From Macrostomum hystrix (Eukaryota > Platyhelminthes > Macrostomidae): a stretch of DNA of 64,000 nucleotides. Positions 35,413-44,860 of the stretch are shown here, piece by piece. Each line of letters begins with the position of its first letter. The first letter of the stretch is position 1. The stretch spans positions 310,001 through 374,000 of the forward strand of contig CATNEN010000014.1 in the NCBI GenBank assembly GCA_950097015.1. Direction: 5' to 3'. The position numbers and the translations under genes are program-made. The notes beneath the pieces were generated by a model that was not told the origin of the DNA, ran no database searches, and saw nothing but the letters and a program-made list of their open reading frames with translations.

Positions 35413-35973
35413 CTAGGGTAGATATCTTCTGTATCGCTCCCGAGGCACGAAGCCGTGAGTGACTGGCTGGGTGTTACGTAACACTCCTCTTCCTGGGGTA
35501 GGCTCTCCCCTGTTCAATTGTTCAGTTCTGTCATTTCGTGGTCTTAGATTATAGCCATGGGCTCCTTCTGTATGTACATTTCTTTCTTCTTCATGTTCAA
35601 TCTCTGAGTCACTCATGTTCATTTCTTCAGTCTTGTCCATTTCGCTGTCTGTTTCTTCTTGTTCTGACTCATTTGCTTCTTCTTGCCTTTCGCTTTCATT
35701 GTCAGGGATTGCTCCTTGTTCTGCATAGTTTTCGTCTTCAGATTCTTCATTTGGCATTTTAGCTCTCCATCTTATTCTGTCTTCTTCTTCGGATTCGTCT
35801 TCTTCTTCATTAATGACAATTACATTCTGTTTCTTTTTATTTGAGGTGGCCTGACCTCCCTTAACTTTTGACCGTGTGGTGTGACTAGTTTTGTGACCTC
35901 CCTTTCTTGTTTGTTCTGCGGATTGCAATGTGATCTGTGTGTTTGGCACTGGTGTAATGTTATTTCTATGCAC
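35413..35973 (-). CDS. Acidic LTR-element protein with YNLRPR motif
   Basis: A frame of 186 codons with no ATG at its start (first codon GTG), so it may be spliced or reached by frameshift. It has a basic N-terminal part (KGGHKTSHTTRSKVKGG), a long Glu-rich middle and GYNLRPRNDR near the C-terminus. YNLRPR-type motifs recur in retroelement proteins. Function unknown. Confidence 0.5.
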   Translation of the reverse strand: MHRNNITPVPNTQITLQSAEQTRKGGHKTSHTTRSKVKGGQATSNKKKQNVIVINEEEDESEEEDRIRWRAKMPNEESEDENYAEQGAIPDNESERQEEANESEQEETDSEMDKTEEMNMSDSEIEHEEERNVHTEGAHGYNLRPRNDRTEQLNRGEPTPGRGVLRNTQPVTHGFVPRERYRRYLP

Positions 35974-36713
35974 AATTAATTTCTCTCCTACTCTTTCTCC
36001 TTCAATTTCTCTCTTTTAAATTCCAGCATATCCATCACCCTTGGGAATCTGACGTGCTTAATAGCTTGATTCCTTAAACGAGTGAATTTGGATAGCTATC
36101 ACAGAACAGTGATTCTTCTCGAAATTTCTTCTTCTCTCATTTTCTCAACTTTTGGGGAATCTCTAGATCTCAGGAGCAGACTAGATTAACTGTCTCCACT
36201 TTTGATCTTTCTCTCTCCCCTTTCTCAAATTTGAGGCATCTCTAGATCTCAGGAGCAGACTAAATTAACTGTCTCCACTGTTGATCTCTTTTCTCCACTT
36301 CCTTCTTGGAAATGTTCACTTTTGGCTTGAGCCTTCAATGGGGCTAGACAGCACAATTGACATTCCAATTTTTTACTTCTTTGCATTCGGTAGCTGGGTC
36401 AGACCGTCTGGCTGGCCAATTAAGCGTACCTCCTGCAACTCTTCTCATCAATTCTCAATTCTTTCTCAAAGTCAAGTGATTATTCCACTTTTTCACTTTC
36501 AATTGCTCACTTTTACTGCATCACTGCATACGAGTATGTGTATGTGTGTGTGTTTGTGTTTCTGTGATGTATTTGTTCTCCCAATCAGGCACCTCATTTT
36601 TTTGTATTTCTTTTTATTCTTTTTATTGTCTTTTTACGCAATTTATATACAAAGCATTTTTATACACTATTTACAGATTCAGTTTCGACCTTCAGAGTTC
36701 TTATCGGGAACCT

Positions 36714-36998
36714 TCATTTATTCTCGGAGCGTCTCAGGACGACTCTGCACACATGATAACCTGGTCTTTTGTCCTTCTGTTCTTCGCTAGTTCTGCTTCT
36801 TGGTTCTGTTGATGTTCCGGGTGTGCCACACAGGTAGCACCTGTTAAACATGTGGAAGTTGTCCTTCGTTATGGTCTCATGATTCCTTCTTCCTCTTCCA
36901 GCTGATCTCTTCTCATTTGCCTGCTGTCCTTCAAACAATGAGGGATGAGCTGGCTGTTGGTTCACCATGACCATCATAATCACGACTAGGAGTAACAT
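36714..36998 (-). CDS. Small LTR-element reading frame
   Basis: 94 codons, the first frame after the primer-binding site. It has a hydrophobic start (LLLVVIMMVMV), then a polar part with YLCGTPGTS. Unknown; it could be chance. Confidence 0.25.
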   Translation of the reverse strand: MLLLVVIMMVMVNQQPAHPSLFEGQQANEKRSAGRGRRNHETITKDNFHMFNRCYLCGTPGTSTEPRSRTSEEQKDKRPGYHVCRVVLRRSENK

Positions 36999-37034
36999 GC
37001 TTGTGAAGTCTGATAATTTGCGCTGTTTCTAGAT

Positions 37035-37052
37035 CCTTTACCGCTGCCACCA
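37035..37052 (-). other. Candidate tRNA primer-binding site
   Basis: On + the sequence reads cctttaccgctgccacca, ending in CCA like the 3' end of a tRNA, four bases from the LTR. This fixes the - strand orientation of the element. Confidence 0.6.
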
Positions 37053-37056
37053 AAGT

Positions 37057-37823
37057 TGTTGTAGGGCTAAATTAATTCTACCGCTGTCACCAAAGTTGTC
37101 CTAGGCCTCTGCCTATATTCAATATTAATCCTAACAATGCCACCAAAGTTGTTACCGGGCCAATTGTAATCCTATTGCTGTTACCAAAGTTGTTATAGGC
37201 CTTTTATACTTTTGTCAATCTTATGAATGTCTTTAATTATTCGCTTTATCTCAATTCAAATTGGTAACGTTTATGTATTCAAGTATGGTAGCGTTATGTA
37301 TTTAATCTGGTAGCGTTATACTTTCAGTATGGCCGGTATCTTTATAGTATTATTTCTATAAGTACTTTGTATCAATCTTTATCCGTCTTTATCCGTCTTC
37401 AATTATCATTCAGTTAACCTTCAATTCAATCTTCAGTTCAGTCTTCAATTTCAATCTTCAGTCCGTTTCATAGGGCTTTCCAGTGGATCTAGAGTTACAG
37501 CTTTTCTTCACTCTATTTACTTCTCTTTCACAATGTTTCTTTCGCAAATAACTTCAATATGAACACTTCAAGATTCAAGCTTTCTTTACTTTGAACTCTT
37601 TTCCCAATCGAGGTGGTACGAGTTGGTTTTTCTCTCTTCGCTTCGGTGTATTTATACTAAAAATTCCCTTCATCTCCGCGACTTCAGTATAACTATTTTA
37701 ATTTTCGGTGCAGACAAACAAATGGTGCATTTAAACAAAATTTACGTAACATTAAAACAAAAAATATTTAATTTCGCGGGAACACTTTCTAGGAAAAATA
37801 AAACAATCGGAAACCCTATCTCA
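37057..37823 (-). repeat. Right LTR (5' LTR), 767 bp
   Basis: Same length and nearly the same sequence as 33143-33909, followed by GTAG, the second half of the target duplication. Confidence 0.9.
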
Positions 37824-38400
37824 GTAGTCAAGCCTCTTTAATGTAAGGCACACCATTTGAGTAGAGGATGAGTAGGTTCTTCTCGCCATTGAGTTGTCGT
37901 TCCTTGAGCTCCCTGACAAGCCTGTTTTTGAAGGTCTTCTGCTGCTCTGTTAGGTCATTGTCAATCTGGATTTTAGCAAACTGTTCACAGTCCCAGAGGT
38001 TCTTCAGCTGGATAAAGACAATGAATTTGTCTTTCTCTTCCTTGAAACGGATTACTAGGGGCTGTGCCTTTCCAGAAGTCCTGTTCCCAATTTGGCTAGT
38101 GCTCTTGATAGACAGGTCAGAGGGTTGCAACTGTAGCCCCTCCTTGAGAAGCTTGTCCACTGAGTTGTCATCAGAGTTGTTGTCTGGGAGGCCAAACACA
38201 ATCAGGTTGTTGGCCTTCATGGTCTGCTGCCTCACCTTATGGCTAGCAAATCAAAGTCAAGTTTCTTGGTAGGCTTAGATGCGTTGGTGTCACTACCATC
38301 ACCAGAAGCTTCTAGACTTTTGATCCTGGCCTCAAGAAGTTCTATCCTACTCATTAGCGCCTTGAAGCGCGCAGCTCCCTTTGAGAGGAAGGTCCTAGCC
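37824..38400 (-). mobile_element. LINE ORF1 half (RRM-like RNA-binding protein)
   Basis: A - strand frame (38235-37828) reads NNLIVFGLPDNNSDDNSVDKL, and then GKAQPLVIRFKEEKDKFIV and RELKERQLNGEKNLLIL. This layout is typical of LINE ORF1 proteins with an RNA-recognition-like fold. A short coiled coil (SRIELLEARIKSLEASG) lies upstream at about 38290-38355 in another frame, separated by a stop or frameshift near 38235. The ORF1 stop TGA overlaps the point where the LTR element inserted. Removing the insertion puts ORF2 at 33127 directly downstream. Confidence 0.8.
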
Positions 38401-38431
38401 TAGTCCTAGGGTGCAGCGATTTAGAAAAGAA

Positions 38432-39040
38432 TTAAAAAAATAAAAAAATTGCCTTAAAAATTAAGGCAAACCAATGGTGTAGCCAAAAGTTGCTACACTG
38501 CACATGCTGGCTGTGCCATCTTTGCCTGTTTGACTGTCTTGACTTACTTGACTTAGCTGCAGGGGGCATCCTTCGGATGCAGTTAGGAGGTGTTGCTGCC
38601 CATTCCACTAGCCCCTGGCAACCACAGGCAACTAAAGCTGCAGTGTTGTGCTGCTGGTGATGCTGGTGTCTGCAGTGCAGTCCTCCTCCAGAGAGTCTGG
38701 AGGTGGAGTTGCTCACCCAGTGGCCCTTAAGGTAATGGACAAGCTGGCAGATGTTCTCAGAGAACGTCAGAGAGATCCGGGTTTGGGCCAAGATAGGTGA
38801 GCCCATCCTGAGTGAAGGCGGGACAGTCACAAATAAAATGCTTTGCATCCTCAATGTAGGAGAGGCAGAAAGGGCACTCCTCACTACAGATTTTGGCTTG
38901 TAGGAAGCGGTGCCTAGCGAAACAGCCATGGCCAGAGAGGGCCATGGTGACTTCCCTGATGTCCCTGCGGTTAAGTCCAAGCAAGGCTTTGAAAACGGCA
39001 GTGGAGGGACACGGTTGTTTGTGACAAAAGGTCACACCTC
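38432..39040 (-). mobile_element. LINE 3' fragment with zinc-knuckle C-terminus
   Basis: On the - strand LTGHG-like sequence ([17 protein letters not shown]) is followed by [20 protein letters not shown], the Cys/His knuckle found after the RNase H region of I/Jockey-type LINEs. The 3' end is an A/T-rich tail with ttaattttt. It is inserted in, or next to, another copy of the LTR-element protein gene. Confidence 0.75.
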
Positions 39041-39094
39041 AGTTTGACTGTCACCAGTGACGGCATACAAGGCCTCTTTGTTGCCATTTATGTG

Positions 39095-39215
39095 GCGGCT
39101 GGCAGTTTAGGTCGCGTAGACACTCATTCAGGTGCCAACTCCACATTCTCTTGAGCAGAGCTCCCATCGTCTTGTAGTTCTTGTAGGAAATCATCCAAAT
39201 TGCTGTCCATGTCTT
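39095..39215 (-). mobile_element. Scrap of the LTR-element protein N-terminus
   Basis: The - strand reads MDSNLDDFLQELQDDGSSAQ, parallel to the start of the 34188-35006 frame, and then hits a stop. It is a third, fragmentary copy of the same element family. Confidence 0.75.
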
Positions 39216-41098
39216 TGTAATTCAATGTGTTGCAGTTTCATATAATATCTATTGATTCTTGATGTTAGTTTGAAAAAAAATTTCTTGCCTATAAGGCAAT
39301 GCCCCACTACTAGCCATGGCCACCATGTCATAGGCCTACCCTACTTCCCTGCCCTACAACTGTGACACCTCCACTGTGCTAGGCCTATACCATGCTATAA
39401 CTTAGTTGCCATACTCGCATGCTATATTCCACCAAACCATGCCACCCCATCACATGCCAGAGTCTTCTTACTTAGCTACTACCCTTGCATCAGAGTCTAG
39501 TATTGTATGCCCCACCAATCTGAAATTTCGAAAACACAAGACATGTTTGCAAAAGTGTCATTTTTCCTAGAAGGAGATTATGTAGTCTGTTTTGCTATTT
39601 TTTATGCTAAGAGCAAGATTAAATAGTAGGCCTAAATAGAGCACAAATTTTCATTCTAGACTTTCACTTAACAGAGGACAAAACTTCAGCATATGGTGTA
39701 AACTAGGCCCCCTTAATATTAAGAAAAAATCTAGGCCAAAAAGAACAAAAAGTCTCTATTAAAAACTTTCTAACAATGTCTATATATATGTAGTCAAGAT
39801 GCTTTTATCAATCTTGAAAGTCAAATTTGTACCTATTCTCTTTGTTTAAATGCACTAAATATTGCTTATATAACATTTTATAAATATTCTTTAGAATTCA
39901 TTCACTTTAACAAACTTTTTTGTGTATAACAATGATTGCAATTTCTGTCAGACAAATTAACTTGCCAGTGTGGCATACAAGCCAGTAATACAGTTGTGCT
40001 GAAATAGAAAGTGGCCTGGAAGAAGTGTTCCAACGTGTTAGTTCTTTTCTCTGTTCAAGATTGAGGTTGTGACCCTCCAGGTGAGCCCTGAGGACTGAAA
40101 GTGAGAAACCAGTGAAAGCCTTAGAAGGAGACCAATCATCCTATAAAGAGTTGCTACCATTAGAGTGTTAGACCCGCAAAAGATAAGTATTGTGTAGTAT
40201 TTAGAGTTAAAATGGCTCTTTTCAGGGCCACCAGCCTAAAGCATAGGGAAATTCATGCAGAACTAAGAGTGAAAGAAGTAGTAAGATCAGCCTGAGTAAT
40301 ACACTACCAAGAGAGAGAAATAAAGAGTGTTAAGCCTTGTTACATGTATATAAGTGTGTTTCTTTAGTTATGCACAAAATGCTTGGTTCAAATGATACCA
40401 TAGTCCTAGGTTATATGTATTTATGCAATTTGCCTGAATAAATAAACTTTCAGCTTCCTGTACAATAAGTGCAAGATTATTATTCTTTCCTTCTTATTTA
40501 ATCCGGCTCTAGCATATAACTTTGTCAACTTAACCTTCAATTTAAAAAATTGGCTAACACAACTCAATTTCAAATTTGATTTATTTCACTTCTAATACAA
40601 TTGTAGGCTATTGGCTAAAAACTTGGGGTCTGAGTTTTAGCCTCTATTGGCAGCTATATTTATACACTACTTAAGGGAAAACACAGAAAAGTTAACCAAA
40701 GACAAAAATAAAAAAATTGTTTAGCAGCAATTAAATTTAAGACTATACATTATTAGTGAAACTGTGCCAGCCTCATATATATATGTATATATATATGCTA
40801 ATGTTTGATTTATTGAAAATATTTTTTAGCTAATTAATTAGCTAATGTCAATACTACTAACTATATTTTGCCTACTCCTTTTATTTCATTTTCACCTATA
40901 AAATGTTATATTGAATATAAAAAATATGCCAAACATAAATAAAAATTTGTTAAATGAATTCCTTTGAGTAAAAATTCTCCCTTTTCCCATTGTACATGTT
41001 ATGAATATGAGCACTGAATGTCTGGACTTGTGAATCAGACAGTGTACCAATTTTATATCATTTACCTTCACTAAAAAGTCGGAGTGTTCTCTAGATTA
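39216..41098. other. AT-rich intergenic region
   Basis: No gene recognised. The motif aggcct(a) recurs here as elsewhere in 26-42 kb. It includes short AT repeats (atatatatgtatatatata near 40779). Confidence 0.55.
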
Positions 41099-41104
41099 AT
41101 TTGG

Positions 41105-41670
41105 TATGCATCCCTCTCCTCTATCCCTTCTCTTCTCTATGCATCCCTCTCCTCTATCCCTCCTCTTCTCTATGCATCCCTCTCTATCCCTCCTCTTCTC
41201 TATGCATCCCTCTCCTCTATCCCTTCTCTTCTCTATGCATCCCTCTCTATCCCTCCTCTTCTCTATGCATCCCTCTCCTCTATCCCTCCTCTTCTCTATG
41301 CATCCCTCTCCTCTATCCCTCCTCTTCTCTATGCATCCCTCTCCTCTCCTCTTCTCTATGCATCCCTCTCTATCCCTCCTCTTCTCTATGCATCCCTCTC
41401 CTCTCCTCTCCTCTTCTCTATGCATCCCTCTCTCCTCTCCTCTTCTCTATGCATCCCTCTCCTCTCCTCTCCTCTTCTCTATGCATCCCTCTCCTCTCCT
41501 CTCCTCTTCTCTATGCATCCCTCTCCTCTCCTCTCCTCTTCTCTATGCATCCCTCTCCTCTCCTCTCCTCTTCTCTATGCATCCCTCTCCTCTCCTCTCC
41601 TCTTCTCTATGCATCCCTCTCCTCTCCTCTCCTCTTCTCTATGCATCCCTCTCCTCTCCTCTCCTCTAGA
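41105..41670. repeat. CT-rich minisatellite, 32/33-bp units, about 17 copies
   Basis: The unit is tatgcatccctctcctct plus atccctcctcttctc or a CTCCT-expanded variant. It has two blocks, the right one more homogeneous with a 32-bp period. All the CT strand is on +, so it is polypurine on -. It could form a triplex (H-DNA); that is inference. Confidence 0.95.
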
Positions 41671-42381
41671 CTATATGGGCCCTATGCCAAAGCCTTTTTG
41701 GAATGAACAGGTTACACTAATATGTAAAAATAGCAATAAAGCAAGTAAAGATAAAATACTGAAAATTGATATACAAATTGATATCAATTAATATAATATG
41801 TAATATTATCAATTGTCTAAGGATTATTACGAGTACATCTTAAACACCACCTAATTTTCAAACCCAGCAAATTATAGTACATAATTCTTAAATGGGTGAC
41901 ATCAAGCAATGAGGAATTGAGTGTCCTCAAGAGCACAAATTTGGGTTTTGTTGGTTGGTCCCTTGGTTTGAGATTTGAAGTCCTGACCAGTTAGTCAGAA
42001 GTCAAAATCTGATAATTATGCTACAGCCTGCCTGAATTGTTATATCTATATTTAGATATTTAAATCTATCAACAATTACCTAAATTCACATTTAAAATCA
42101 TATTAAATTGTTACAGGACTGGTCATATAAGCTCTTTGGTTGTCTGCTGCATGTTTGAGTTATTAATAAGCCAGTGTTGAAATCAGTAAAATATATGCAC
42201 AATGGGCTTTATGAGTCTTGACAAAAACATGCTGCCATCTTTATAATTATCAGTATTCAGAAGTTAACAGTTTTCGTGTTCTAGTGATTATATATATTAT
42301 TGTTTACTTGTTGATGTGCATTATTGGTTTTACCTGATAATCCTATTAGACAGTTTGCTTTGTCCCACAGCAGTTGCAGGC
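41671..42381. other. Intergenic, upstream of Orai
   Basis: AT-rich spacer. The right end carries the acceptor tract before Orai. Confidence 0.55.
42361..42370 (+). promoter_or_regulatory. Putative trans-splice acceptor before Orai
   Basis: ttgctttgtcccacag ends at 42370, 11 nt before the ATG at 42382. A second AG is at 42373. No upstream exon seen. Confidence 0.5.
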
Positions 42382-43215
42382 ATGGATGGCATTGTCACCA
42401 TAGAGCCTCCAGATAGTGAAGCATACCAACCAACACCGCTGTCCATCAAGGATGTGGTGTCCTGGCGCCAGCTTCAGCTCAGCCGTGCCAAGCTGAAAGC
42501 GGCCAGCCGCACCTCTGCATTGATGTCCGGCTTTGCTATTGTGGCTATGGTGGAGCTGGAGGTTAGCGGCCGGGCCGTGCCAAATGGGCTGCTTGTGGCC
42601 TTCGCCTGCTCAGCCGCGCTGCTCATCGCTGTGCACATGCTGGCACTGATGTTGAGCACTTGTATCCTGCCCAACCTGGCGACTGTCACACCAATGGATG
42701 CCAGGTAAATCACTGGCTCTGTTACTGTCGATGCTGTCAGTAGCTTCAGGGTTGATTATGTATAGTTATTGCTATCTGAGGGCTTTTTATGTTGTGACAG
42801 GTATTTTTGTCAGTTTAACTCCCACTGTAGCTGCTTCCAATTACTGGCCTAATTCTTATTGAAATCTCTGCATTGTACTAGGTCGCTTCACGAGTCGCCA
42901 CACGAAAAGATGCGCATCTTCATCGAGATCTCGTGGATTTTCAGCACCGGCCTAGGTATACTACTGTTCCTAGTAGTAGTGGTGCTGCTCGTCTGGGTCA
43001 AATTCCTGGCCGTGTCTCGCGGTGCAGCCATCGGCGCCACGGTGATCACATGCCCGGTTTTGGTGCTGTTCGTTGCCTTCGCCCTTGTGTTCTACCGCAA
43101 ACTTACGATGCACAAATTTCACCAAGCCAGCCAGCAGGTGCAGCGGCTGCAGCGTGACCTCCAGGCCTTCACTGGGGATTCAGATAGCTTATGTGAAGGC
43201 GTGAAGGTTGTGTAA
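42382..43215 (+). CDS. ORAI: Orai store-operated calcium channel subunit
   Basis: Plasma-membrane pore subunit of the CRAC channel, opened by STIM when the ER store empties. Exons 42382-42704 and 42882-43215 join in phase 2 to give 218 aa. [20 protein letters not shown] and then [11 protein letters not shown] form the N-terminal gating segment and TM1. The pore arginine (R43, human R91) and selectivity-filter glutamate (E58, human E106) are present. TM2 follows ([19 protein letters not shown]), then ESPHEKM, TM3 ([19 protein letters not shown]) and TM4 ([22 protein letters not shown]). The TM3 glutamate conserved in human (E190) and fly is Val140 here. The C-terminus has the coiled-coil-like helix ([13 protein letters not shown]) where STIM binds. 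Confidence 0.95.
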
Positions 43216-43754
43216 AATCTTTTTTTACCTCAGTTAGAAAAAGCAGCATGCAGATACAGATACTTTTAGCAAATATTGGTGCGCATCTGCCCATATTCTT
43301 GTTAGTCATTCTGGTCTCATTGATGTTTCCTTATGACAGATTATAGATTATCAGTGCTGAAATCTCGTGAGCTTTGTGTACATTTATTTCAGTACTCGTT
43401 TAGCTGATTAATAACTATGTCTTCAATTTGTTTCTTCAGTACTGAACTTTTCACTAGTGCCACGTATTTCTCTTTTATCGCTACTCTTGTACTCGCCTGA
43501 TAAGAAGTACAGCAGAGGATTATTTTAACACAGCTGCGCGTTATTATACTGTTTCGTTTAACTTTTCATAATGCATCTCACAGCTTCCAACTTACGCACT
43601 GATGGCAATTTGAGCTGTTGGCCTTGTTTAGCGGACAGAAAAAACTATAAATGACAAATATGCAAGTATACAGCACAGCCGCAGCCATTACACAGCGCAT
43701 CTTATTAAGGCTGCGTAAAGCTATTTACTCCATTGACTGAGAGCGCCACACCCA
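43216..43754. other. Orai 3' UTR and spacer
   Basis: AT-rich with no clear AATAAA and no coding signal. Confidence 0.5.
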
Positions 43755-44770
43755 CCCTCAATTAGCCTGCTGCACAAGGGGTATCAGGCCATGACCCTCA
43801 ATTAGCCTGCTGCACAAGGGGTATCAGGCCATGACCCTCAATTAGCCTGCTGCACAAGGGGTATCAGGCCATGACCCTCAATTAGCCTGCTGCACAAGGG
43901 GGTATCAGGCCATGACCCTCAATTAGCCTGCTGCACAAGGGGTATCAGGCCATGACCCTCAATTAGCCTGCTGCACAAGGGGTATCAGGCCATGACCCTC
44001 AATTAGCCTGCTGCACAAGGGGTATCAGGCCATGACCCTCAATTAGCCTGCTGCACAAGGGGGTATCAGGCCATGACGCTCAATTAGCCTGCTGCACAAG
44101 GGGTATCAGGCCATGACCCTCAATTAGCCTGCTGCACAAGGGGTATCAGGCCATGACGCTCAATTAGCCTGCTGCACAAGGGGGTATCAGGCCATGACGC
44201 TCAATTAGCCTGCTGCACAAGGGGTATCAGGCCATGACCCTCAATTACCCTGCTGCACAAGGGTTATCAGGCCATGACCCTCAATTAGCCTGCTGCACAA
44301 GGGGTATCAGGCCATGACCCTCAATTAGCCTGCTGCACAAGGGGTATCAGGCCATGACCCTCAATTAGCCTGCTGCACAAGGGGTATCAGGCCATGACCC
44401 TCAATTAGCCTGCTGCACAAGGGGTATCAGGCCATGACCCTCAATTAGCCTGCTGCACAAGGGGTATCAGGCCATGACCCTCAATTACCCTGCTGCACAA
44501 GGGGTATCAGGCCATGACGCTCAATTACCCTACTGCACAGGGGGTATCAGGCCATGACGCTCAATTACCCTGCTGCACAAGGGGTATCAGGCCATAAAGA
44601 CTCTTAATTGCCCCAGCTGCACAAGGGGTATCAGGCCATGACCCTCAATTACCCTGCTGCACAAGGGGTATCAGGCCATAAAGACCCTCAATTACCACAG
44701 CTGCACAAGGGGTATCAGGCCATAAAGACCCTTAATTGCCCTAGCTGCACAAAGGGTATTATGCCATTAA
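43755..44770. repeat. 40-bp minisatellite, about 25 copies
   Basis: The unit attagcctgctgcacaaggg plus gtatcaggccatgaccctca repeats with period 40, with 41-bp variants (ggggg). The last copies (from 44580) are more diverged (ataaagac inserts). The array ends about 90 bp before the SUZ12 start. Confidence 0.97.
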
Positions 44771-44844
44771 GACCCATCACCAGAAGAGGCAGTATGCCAA
44801 AGATACGGCACCAGAGGGGCAAGTAAGCCATTTTCTTCCCATGT

Positions 44845-44853
44845 GGCCCGCAG
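44845..44853 (+). promoter_or_regulatory. Putative trans-splice acceptor before SUZ12
   Basis: tcttcccatgtggcccgcag ends at 44853, 7 nt before the ATG at 44861, which sits in a good context (gcagccATGG). Confidence 0.5.
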
Positions 44854-44860
44854 CGCAGCC

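Larger units (their letters stand above)
33143..37823 (-). mobile_element. Young non-autonomous LTR retroelement, 4681 bp
   Basis: Two 767-bp direct repeats (33143-33909 and 37057-37823) begin TGTTGTAGGG, end CCCTATCTCA and are flanked by a GTAG duplication. I noticed only one difference between them (acccg/atccg near 33470 and 37380), so the insertion is recent. The primer-binding-site candidate lies at 37035-37052 (reading TGGTGGCAGCGG on -), next to the right LTR. A weak purine tract lies next to the left LTR (33910-33930). Both place the element on the - strand. Its three internal - strand frames contain no reverse transcriptase, integrase or protease that I recognise. It must be mobilised in trans. 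It is inserted between ORF1 and ORF2 of a LINE. Confidence 0.88.

Noticed and set aside
29740-38400. Single long LTR retrotransposon from 27.9 to 37.8 kb, with the LINE as its RT
   Set aside because: The RT and endonuclease are of LINE type, the 33143 and 37057 LTRs have their own matching target duplication, and removing that unit restores LINE ORF order.
41084-41791. Open frames rich in Ser, Leu and Pro or Arg and Glu
   Set aside because: Products of the CT-rich minisatellite.
43755-44770. Regular 40-bp repeats as a CRISPR array
   Set aside because: The units are contiguous with no unique spacers, in a eukaryotic genome; it is a minisatellite.
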